12,515 nt of DNA from Vicinamibacteria bacterium (lineage in GTDB: Bacteria; Acidobacteriota; Vicinamibacteria; Fen-336; JAGNNV01). Under the pieces are notes generated by a model, which saw only the letters and a list, made by a program, of their open reading frames with translations, was not told the DNA's origin and searched no databases. Positions 6,844-12,515 of the stretch are shown in pieces (position 1 is the stretch's first letter; each line of letters starts with the position of its first letter). Both the position numbers and the translations under genes were made by a program. The stretch is from assembly GCA_016650185.1 (NCBI GenBank), contig JAENWE010000018.1, positions 1 through 12,515 of the forward strand, read 5' to 3'.

Positions 6844-7691
6844 GCCTCGACAAAGAACAGGGCCCGGGTCCTGGAATTGTCACCACTGCAGGGCCAGCGA
6901 GTACCGTCGAAGTTGACACCGCCGCCATGGATCGCCGTCAGTTCTTCGACCTGTGCAAGAAGGCTCTGCCCGCGGGAATGGCGTTGCTGGCGGCCGGAAC
7001 GCCGATCAGCGGGCTGGCCAGCGCGGAGACGGAGGCCGCCGCCGGAGCGCTGCCAGAGCCGAAGATGCCGAGCTACGCCATGGCCATTGACGTGGAGAAG
7101 TGCATCGGCTGCGGTCGCTGCGCGGCCGCCTGCAAAGCGGAAAACAAGGTTCCGCCCTCTCCCCACTACGTCCGGACCTGGGTCGAGCGGTACGTGGTGC
7201 CCAGGGAGGGAGAAGCTCTCGTGGATAGCCCCAATGCCGGGATCGACGGCTTTCCCGATCAGCCTGAGGTGGACATTCTCAAGACTTTCTTCGCCCCGAA
7301 ACTCTGCAATCAGTGCGCCAATCCTCCCTGCGTTCAGGTCTGCCCGGTGGGAGCAACCTTCCAGACGCGTGATGGCGTGGTTCTGGTGGATGACGACTAT
7401 TGCGTGGGATGCCGGTACTGTATTCAGGCTTGTCCCTACGGCGCCCGGTACCTTCATCCGGAAAAGCTGGTCGCGGACAAGTGCACGTTCTGTTACCACC
7501 GAATCACCCAGGGCCTGTTGCCGGCCTGCGTCGAAGTCTGTCCCACCGAGGCGCGAGTGTTTGGCGATCTGAACAGCCGAAGCAGTCCCATCCAGCGGGT
7601 CTTGAGGTTCAATCCCATCATGTCGCTCAAGGCTGAACTCAACACCCGGCCCAAGGTGTTCTACGCCAACGCGGACCAGGAGATCAGGTAG
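6840..7691 (+). CDS. Tat-type four-cluster ferredoxin subunit (HybA/NrfC/DmsB family)
   Basis: A 283-residue iron-sulfur subunit carrying electrons between a membrane quinone site and the periplasmic cytochrome. Sixteen cysteines form four [4Fe-4S] sets: C88, C91, C94, C98; C156, C159, C164, C168; C188, C191, C194, C198; C215, C218, C230, C234. The N-terminus has DRRQFFDL (31-38), then a hydrophobic stretch ending in an Ala-rich region near 62. This is a probable twin-arginine signal that places the folded protein in the periplasm. An unusual 29-residue polar extension precedes it. ATG 6840 has GGAGGG 6 nt upstream and overlaps the cytochrome stop; ATG 6927 would start right at the Tat signal but has no ribosome binding site. 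The gene is followed after 5 nt by the NrfD-like gene, the standard partner of this family. Confidence 0.92.
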   Translation: MSLDKEQGPGPGIVTTAGPASTVEVDTAAMDRRQFFDLCKKALPAGMALLAAGTPISGLASAETEAAAGALPEPKMPSYAMAIDVEKCIGCGRCAAACKAENKVPPSPHYVRTWVERYVVPREGEALVDSPNAGIDGFPDQPEVDILKTFFAPKLCNQCANPPCVQVCPVGATFQTRDGVVLVDDDYCVGCRYCIQACPYGARYLHPEKLVADKCTFCYHRITQGLLPACVEVCPTEARVFGDLNSRSSPIQRVLRFNPIMSLKAELNTRPKVFYANADQEIR

Positions 7692-7696
7692 GCGCC

Positions 7697-8896
7697 ATGG
7701 ATCCCAGCCTGTTGGAACCGTCTACCGGCTACATCTACCCGAATGAGTATTTCCTTCAATGGGAGCTCCTTATCGTCCTATATCCCTACATCACGGGACT
7801 GGTGGCCGGGGCTTTCATCCTGGCCTCGCTGGAACGGGTCTTCAAGGTCAAGGCCCTCTGGCCGGTTTATCGCCTCGCCTTGCTGAGCGCCCTGGCTTTC
7901 ATGATTGTGGCCCCGCTGCCATTGCTGGCCCATCTTGGCCACCCCGAGCGGTCGCTCGAAATGTTCCTCACCCCCCACACCACCTCAGCCATGGCCATGT
8001 TCGGGTTCGTCTACGCCTGGTATCTGCTCGTAGTGCTTCTTCTCGAAGTCTGGTTCGACTACCGCCGCGAGATCGTCATCTGGTCTCAGGAAAGCAAGGC
8101 TCCCTGGAGGTACGTCTACAAGGCGCTGACTCTGGGCGCCACCGACATTTCGGATGCGGCCATCAAGTTCGATGACCGGGCGGGTCGGTTGATCACCATC
8201 ATCGGCATTCCCTCGGCTTTCCTGCTTCACGGGTACGTGGGATTCATTTTCGGGTCCGTGAAGGCCAACCCCTGGTGGAGTTCAGTGTTGATGCCGGTCG
8301 TATTCCTCTTCTCCGCGATCGTGTCCGGAATGGCCATCGTGATGTTGATCTATATGGTCACGTCCTGGATTCGCTGGAAGCCGATCGACATGGCGTGTTT
8401 GAACAAGCTGGGAGAGTTCCTTCTCTATGCTCTCATCGTCGATTTTTCCCTGGAGCTCCTGGATTTCATCCACCGCTTGTATGAATCGGAGGAGTCCATT
8501 CACATCCTCTCGCAATTGATCACGGATCGCCTCTTCATCAGCCTGGTCATTCTTCAGGTGCTGATGGGCGCCCTCATTCCGATCTTCGGCCTGGTCGCCG
8601 CCCGATTCGGTCGCCTCCCCGATGAGATGCGCAGAATGATCTACTTTCTGGTGGGTATCCTGATCCAGGTGGGCATTTTCAGCATGCGCTGGAACGTTGT
8701 GGTGGGCGGCCAGATGTTCTCGAAGAGCCTGCGCGGCCTGACCGTCTACAAAGTGCATCTCTTCGGTCTGGAGGGGCTCCTCTTCACGATCGGCCTCCTG
8801 CTGCTGCCCGTGGTCATCCTCTACGTGCTGGTGAAACTTCTGCCGCCCTGGATCGATGGGCAGGAAGACGGCGCCCTGGCCGCGCAACCGCACTAA
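7697..8896 (+). CDS. nrfD: NrfD/PsrC-family quinone-reactive membrane subunit
   Basis: A 399-residue integral inner-membrane protein. I count about nine hydrophobic segments (roughly 22-46, 58-80, 96-120, 164-188, 195-222, 240-260, 275-298, 310-332, 352-382); PsrC has eight and ActC about ten, so the exact number needs a predictor. The family signature between helices 2 and 3, HLGHPERSLEMF, is intact. Such subunits bind menaquinol or menaquinone near the periplasmic face and exchange electrons with the partner four-cluster ferredoxin; some members may also move protons. Polar and charged residues inside the helices (for example the glutamates in EFLLY and SLELLDF) could matter for this. AGG-TAGG just upstream of ATG 7697 is a weak ribosome binding site. 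Tight spacing supports a cytochrome-ferredoxin-NrfD complex. Confidence 0.93.
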   Translation: MDPSLLEPSTGYIYPNEYFLQWELLIVLYPYITGLVAGAFILASLERVFKVKALWPVYRLALLSALAFMIVAPLPLLAHLGHPERSLEMFLTPHTTSAMAMFGFVYAWYLLVVLLLEVWFDYRREIVIWSQESKAPWRYVYKALTLGATDISDAAIKFDDRAGRLITIIGIPSAFLLHGYVGFIFGSVKANPWWSSVLMPVVFLFSAIVSGMAIVMLIYMVTSWIRWKPIDMACLNKLGEFLLYALIVDFSLELLDFIHRLYESEESIHILSQLITDRLFISLVILQVLMGALIPIFGLVAARFGRLPDEMRRMIYFLVGILIQVGIFSMRWNVVVGGQMFSKSLRGLTVYKVHLFGLEGLLFTIGLLLLPVVILYVLVKLLPPWIDGQEDGALAAQPH

Positions 8897-8929
8897 TCGG
8901 CGGAGCGCCCAGACCCACCGAGCCGCCCC

Positions 8930-10360
8930 ATGCGTGTTCTGGTGACTGGAGCCACGGGGTACATCGGGGGGCGGCTCGTACCGCGTCTGGTTGACAGAGG
9001 TCATCTGGTTCGCTGTCTGTCGAGGAATCCTGACCGCCTCTTTGGGCACCCGTGGCCAGGAGTGGAGATCACTTCCGGAGATCTTCTGGATCCGGAAGCG
9101 ACGGCGATGGCTCTGGACGACATCGAGGTGGCCTTTTACCTGGTGCACTCGATGGCGGCGGGCCAGGCCTTCAGGGAGCGGGACCGGCTGATGGCCCTGG
9201 GCTTCGGGCAGGCCGCGGCGAAGGCGGGGGTCCGGCGCCTCATTTACCTGGGCGGCCTTGGCGACCCGGAGAAAGTGAACAGCAAGCACCTCGTCTCCCG
9301 GCAGGAAGTGGGCCGCTGTCTCGCCGACGGCGGCGTGCCCGTGATCGAGTTCCGCGCCGCGGTGATCGTGGGGTCGGGAAGCGCCAGCTTCGAAATGATT
9401 CGTCACCTCACCGAGCGCCTCCCCGTGATGATCACGCCCACCTGGGTGAACACGCGATGCCAGCCCGTGGGCATCCGTTCGGTGTTGGAGTACCTGGTGG
9501 AGGCGTTGGACCACCCCACCGCCCACGGGATCTACGAGATCGGGGGCCTGGATGTGCTGAGCTACCGCGAGATGATGCTGCGCTACGCCCGCATCCGTGG
9601 CCTGCGCCGCTTCATCCTGACCTTTCCGGTTCCGAGACCCGAGCTCAGCAGCCGATGGGTGGACCTCGTCACACCCATCCCCTACCGCATCGCTCATCCG
9701 CTGGTCGAGAGCCTGCAGACCGAGGTGGTGGTGAGAGACAACCGTGCCTTCCGCGATTTCAGCGTGCGGCCCAGTGGATACGACGCGGCCGTGCGGCGCG
9801 CCTTGTCGCGCATGGCCCAGGATGGCGTTGAGACCACGTGGGCCTCCAGCCTCTCCAGTTTCGCCAACGACCAACCCGAGGCGGATGTGCTGGGCTCGCA
9901 CGAGGGCTTGTTGCTGGACCAGCGCCGTCGCCGTGTGAAGGCCCCCCCCGCCCATCTATTCGAGGCGATCTGCGCCCTGGGCGGCGAAGAAGGATGGCCG
10001 GCGGGCAATGCCCTGTGGCAACTGCGGGGCTTGATGGATCGCCTGGCGGGGGGCGTCGGGATGCGCCGGGGTCGCCGTCATCCCAGGGACTTGCGCGTCG
10101 GCGATCCCCTGGACTTCTGGCGGGTTGAGGCGCTCGAAGCCCCGCACCTCGTCCGGCTTCGGGCCGAGATGAAGCTGCCGGGTCGGGCCTGGCTACAGTT
10201 CGAGGTGTTGCCCGATCCCGCGGGATCCCGAGTGGAACAAACTGCTTTCTTCGAACCCCGCGGCGTCCTGGGCTATCTCTACTGGTACTCCGTGCTCCCC
10301 TTCCACCGCTTCATCTTTCCGGGGCTCATTAACTCGCTGAAAACGAAGTCGGAAGCGTAG
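8930..10360 (+). CDS. NAD(P)-binding SDR-type protein with C-terminal DUF2867-like domain
   Basis: A 476-residue cytoplasmic protein. It opens with a Rossmann nucleotide-binding motif VTGATGYIGG (residues 5-14) and SRNPDRL at the end of strand 2, features of atypical/extended SDRs and NmrA-like proteins. LIYLGGLG follows strand 5 (near 110) instead of a classical Ser-Tyr-Lys active site, so catalysis as a dehydrogenase is doubtful. The last 140 residues (VKAPPAHLFEAI through FEPRGVLGYLYWYSVLPFH) look like the DUF2867 SRPBCC-type domain often fused to this SDR group, which could bind a lipid or another hydrophobic ligand. The substrate is unknown. It starts 33 nt after the NrfD-like gene and precedes the 19-haem cytochrome, so it is probably in the same operon; a role in quinone or lipid modification is only a guess. 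No strong Shine-Dalgarno is visible, but the family start is unambiguous. Confidence 0.85.
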   Translation: MRVLVTGATGYIGGRLVPRLVDRGHLVRCLSRNPDRLFGHPWPGVEITSGDLLDPEATAMALDDIEVAFYLVHSMAAGQAFRERDRLMALGFGQAAAKAGVRRLIYLGGLGDPEKVNSKHLVSRQEVGRCLADGGVPVIEFRAAVIVGSGSASFEMIRHLTERLPVMITPTWVNTRCQPVGIRSVLEYLVEALDHPTAHGIYEIGGLDVLSYREMMLRYARIRGLRRFILTFPVPRPELSSRWVDLVTPIPYRIAHPLVESLQTEVVVRDNRAFRDFSVRPSGYDAAVRRALSRMAQDGVETTWASSLSSFANDQPEADVLGSHEGLLLDQRRRRVKAPPAHLFEAICALGGEEGWPAGNALWQLRGLMDRLAGGVGMRRGRRHPRDLRVGDPLDFWRVEALEAPHLVRLRAEMKLPGRAWLQFEVLPDPAGSRVEQTAFFEPRGVLGYLYWYSVLPFHRFIFPGLINSLKTKSEA

Positions 10361-10383
10361 GGGTCTGCGAACCCATCGGCCCA

Positions 10384-10403
10384 AACAGGCCAAATGGCCT
10401 ATT
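10384..10403 (+). terminator. hairpin between the SDR gene and the 19-haem cytochrome gene
   Basis: AACAGGCC (10384-10391) pairs with GGCCTATT (10396-10403) with one mismatch around a 4-nt AAAT loop. There is no T-run, so termination would be weak. It may separate or attenuate the downstream cytochrome gene. The remaining part of the 80-nt gap shows no clear promoter. Confidence 0.3.
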
Positions 10404-10440
10404 GATGCCGGTTAGGGGGCGGGGCTACCCTTGGGTTGCC

Positions 10441-12515
10441 ATGGGAGACCATTCGACGCCCGGGATGCTGGGGGCCATCGGCGCGGGGCGACGGTTCGCG
10501 ATCGCAGCCCGAATCGCCTTGCTCCTGGCGGGGACGCTCGGAGGCACGACGGCGGGCGCCCAGGAGAACTCGGACTGTCTGGGCTGCCACGGCGACAAGG
10601 ACGTGACGGCGGAACGCAAAGGGCGGACGGTTTCGGTCTATGTCTCCGAGAGGGCCTTCTCGGGCTCGATCCACGGCGGTCTGGAGTGCGTGAACTGCCA
10701 CGCTGACCTCGAGGGCAAGGAACTCCCGCACGACACCCCGCTCCAGAAGGTCGACTGCAGCGGCTGCCATGAATCGGAAGTGACGCAGCACGCAGCTTCT
10801 CTTCACGGCAAAGCGATGAAGCGCGGGGACACCCTCGCTCCCACCTGCGCCGCCTGCCACGGCATGCATGACATCCGGGCGGTGAAGGACCCCCTCTCCC
10901 CGGTCTCACCGCTTAACGTGCCGTTTACCTGCGGGAAGTGCCACCAGGAAGGCACCACCGTGACCCGGCAGCGCAAAATCCACCAGGACAACATCCTGGC
11001 GAACTACTCGGAGTCGATTCACGGCGAAGGCCTGCTCAGGAAGGGGCTGATCGTGGCCGCGAATTGCGCCTCGTGCCATACCGCCCACAACATCCTGCCC
11101 CATACCGACTCCGCCTCTTCGATCTCGCGCGGGAACATCGCGGCCACCTGCACCAAGTGCCATGCCCGGATCGAGGATGTTCACCGCAAGGTGATCAAGG
11201 GGGAGCTGTGGGAGAAGGAGGCGCACGTCCTGCCCGCCTGCGTCGACTGCCACCAGCCGCACAAGGTGCGCAAGGTTTTCTACACCCAGGGCATGGCGGA
11301 CACGGACTGCATGAAGTGCCACCAGGAGAAGGGTCTCAAGGCGAAGGACGGGCGCTCGATGGCCGTCGACCCGCAGAACCTGCAGCACTCACGCCACCTG
11401 AAGGTGGCCTGTTCCCAGTGCCATTCCGGCGTCAACGTCTCTCACGTGCGCCCCTGCGAGACGATCACCACCAAGGTGGACTGCGCCTCTTGCCACGCGG
11501 AGGTGGCGCAGCAGTACGCGGCCAGTCGCCACGGGCAGCTCGTGGCCGAGGGGGACCTGAATGCCCCATCCTGCAAGGAATGCCACGGAACCCACGGGAC
11601 TCTAGGGAAGCTCCAGAGTGCGTCGCCCACGTTCCCCACGAATGTGCCGAAACTTTGCGCCCGCTGTCACCGCGAGGGGGAGAAGGCGGCGGTGCGCTAT
11701 CAGGGGCCCCAGCACGAGATCATCGAGGCCTATACCGAGAGCATCCACGGGAAGGGGCTGCTCAAGAGCGGCCTTACCGTGACCGCCACCTGCACGGGCT
11801 GCCACACCGCGCACGGCGTCCTGCCGCGGTCGGACCCGGCCTCGACCGTGAATCGCGCGAATGTGCCGGCCACCTGCGGCCGGTGTCACCATGGCATTCA
11901 GGAGGAGTTCGAAAGGAGCGTCCATCACGAGATGCTGGGCAAGACCGACAAGGAATTGCCGGTTTGCAACGACTGCCATTCAGCCCACACGATCCAACGA
12001 GCGGACGCCGCCGGCTTCAGGATGGACATCATGCAGAAGTGCGGGCGCTGTCATGGGGAGATCGCGAAGACCTACTTCGACACCTATCACGGCAAGGTCA
12101 GCCAGCTCGGCTACGCCAAGACCGCGAAGTGCTACGACTGCCATGGCGCGCACGACATCCAGAAGATCTCGGACCCCCGCTCGCACCTCTCGCGCGAAAA
12201 CGTGGTCTCGACCTGCCAAAAGTGCCACGCCGGCGCCTCGCGACGCTTCGCCGGATACCTGAGCCATGCCACCCACCACGATCCGGAGAAGTACCCGTGG
12301 CTGTTCTGGACCTTCTGGGGCATGACCAGCCTGCTGGCCGGGACATTCGTTCTGGGTGGAGCGCATACCCTGCTCTGGCTGCCGCGGGCCTTTGAAATGC
12401 GGCGGGAGCTGAAGGCCGAGGAGGAAGCGGAGGAACGCGAGTCCGCAGCGGCGGAAGATGCCCTGGTCGAGCGGCGAAAGGCGGCCGTGGTTCCGACTCC
12501 TGCGGTTGAGGAGCC
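10441..12515 (+). CDS. 19-haem cytochrome c with C-terminal membrane anchor, 3' end outside window
   Basis: The frame is open from 10441 to the window edge (691 full codons, no stop). Residues 1-40 are a Sec-type signal (RRFAIAARIALLLAG, cleavage likely after AGA at 38-40). Nineteen CxxCH motifs start at Cys 46, 83, 106, 136, 164, 209, 237, 267, 290, 324, 348, 378, 406, 451, 479, 509, 534, 564 and 592. Two motif types alternate over much of the protein: CxxCH followed about 16-30 residues later by HG or a similar His (H122, H194, H248, H364, H436, H495, H550), and CxxCHxxH (second His at 143, 216, 274, 385, 458, 516, 571). This resembles doubled-CXXCH cytochromes and argues for bis-His haems. 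A hydrophobic helix lies at about 619-645, then a charged tail (EMRRELKAEEEAEERE). The protein should sit in the periplasm, tethered to the inner membrane. Start choice is uncertain: ATG 10405 and ATG 10465 are in frame and none has a strong ribosome binding site. Confidence 0.9.
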   Translation, partial: MGDHSTPGMLGAIGAGRRFAIAARIALLLAGTLGGTTAGAQENSDCLGCHGDKDVTAERKGRTVSVYVSERAFSGSIHGGLECVNCHADLEGKELPHDTPLQKVDCSGCHESEVTQHAASLHGKAMKRGDTLAPTCAACHGMHDIRAVKDPLSPVSPLNVPFTCGKCHQEGTTVTRQRKIHQDNILANYSESIHGEGLLRKGLIVAANCASCHTAHNILPHTDSASSISRGNIAATCTKCHARIEDVHRKVIKGELWEKEAHVLPACVDCHQPHKVRKVFYTQGMADTDCMKCHQEKGLKAKDGRSMAVDPQNLQHSRHLKVACSQCHSGVNVSHVRPCETITTKVDCASCHAEVAQQYAASRHGQLVAEGDLNAPSCKECHGTHGTLGKLQSASPTFPTNVPKLCARCHREGEKAAVRYQGPQHEIIEAYTESIHGKGLLKSGLTVTATCTGCHTAHGVLPRSDPASTVNRANVPATCGRCHHGIQEEFERSVHHEMLGKTDKELPVCNDCHSAHTIQRADAAGFRMDIMQKCGRCHGEIAKTYFDTYHGKVSQLGYAKTAKCYDCHGAHDIQKISDPRSHLSRENVVSTCQKCHAGASRRFAGYLSHATHHDPEKYPWLFWTFWGMTSLLAGTFVLGGAHTLLWLPRAFEMRRELKAEEEAEERESAAAEDALVERRKAAVVPTPAVEE
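10570..12228 (+). repeat. tandem eight-haem repeats (8+8+3) in the large cytochrome
   Basis: Haems 1-8 and 9-16 are in register. Haems 3-8 (Cys 106, 136, 164, 209, 237, 267) and 11-16 (Cys 348, 378, 406, 451, 479, 509) are all exactly 242 residues apart; the flanking haems are 241-244 apart. The best-kept stretch, residues 189-244 (11005-11172) against 431-486 (11731-11898), has 32 of 56 identical residues by hand count. Haems 17-19 (Cys 534, 564, 592) lie exactly 428 residues after haems 3-5 and about 40 percent identical to them (25 of 63), so a third, incomplete unit is present. Confidence 0.85.

Noticed and set aside
8282..9955. A 557-codon - strand frame across the NrfD-like and SDR genes.
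   Set aside because: It spans two real genes and their gap on the opposite strand; the product is His/Gln/Asp-rich and low in hydrophobic core.
10405..10440. Start of the large cytochrome at ATG 10405.
   Set aside because: It adds 12 Arg/Pro-rich residues before an already sufficient signal peptide and has no ribosome binding site; kept only as an alternative.
10938..12395. A 485-codon + strand frame inside the 19-haem cytochrome.
   Set aside because: It is in another frame from the 19 CxxCH motifs and is Arg/Pro/Gly-rich. The true gene frame is the one starting at 10441, open to the window end.
6100..12515. Possibility of a complete nitrite reductase (NrfA/ONR) or ACIII operon.
   Set aside because: No CxxCK haem site, no molybdopterin-type subunit and no second NrfD are present; only carrier-type CxxCH cytochromes are seen.

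Overview
The window is GC-rich bacterial chromosomal DNA. The genes have strongly G/C-biased third positions and are closely packed. Nine protein genes run on the + strand and one small gene on the - strand; the first and last genes are cut by the window edges. A Tat-type signal, a Sec-type signal and many periplasmic c-type haem motifs point to a diderm with a membrane-bound respiratory chain, probably from an anoxic or redox-variable habitat. The phylum cannot be fixed from the sequence alone. I saw no mobile element, CRISPR array, tRNA or rRNA.

Left part (1-2357). The window opens with the C-terminal end of an SLC13/MatC-like carboxylate transporter. An AlkK/DmdB-like acyl-CoA ligase follows (414-2036). 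Facing it across a GC-rich hairpin is a 67-residue cysteine-rich protein on the - strand (2154-2357).

Central part (2477-6002). A compact two-gene 2-oxoacid:ferredoxin oxidoreductase of the VOR/KOR type sits behind an extended -10 promoter. The first gene fuses a two-cluster ferredoxin to the alpha subunit. The second fuses the TPP-binding beta subunit to the gamma subunit. The two overlap by 4 nt. pdxH (pyridoxamine 5'-phosphate oxidase) follows 14 nt later.

Right part (6100-12515). This is a redox block. It starts with a membrane-anchored eight-haem cytochrome c (TTG start), a Tat-type four-cluster ferredoxin and an NrfD/PsrC quinone-reactive membrane protein. These three are tightly coupled (4 nt overlap, then a 5 nt gap). 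An NAD(P)-binding SDR with a C-terminal DUF2867-like domain comes next. The last gene encodes a cytochrome with 19 CxxCH motifs, a C-terminal membrane anchor and a charged tail; it has no stop before the window ends.

How it may work together (inference): NrfD would exchange electrons with the menaquinone pool and pass them through the ferredoxin subunit to the eight-haem cytochrome. The 19-haem cytochrome could then act as a long periplasmic wire to a terminal reductase or to the outside. No molybdopterin subunit and no CxxCK-type nitrite reductase lies in the window, so the complex looks like an electron-transfer module rather than a complete reductase. Both cytochromes show internal duplication: 4+4 haems in the first, and 8+8+3 haems in the second with an exact 242-residue register over haems 3-8 and 11-16. 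This right-hand block is the most interesting part of the window.
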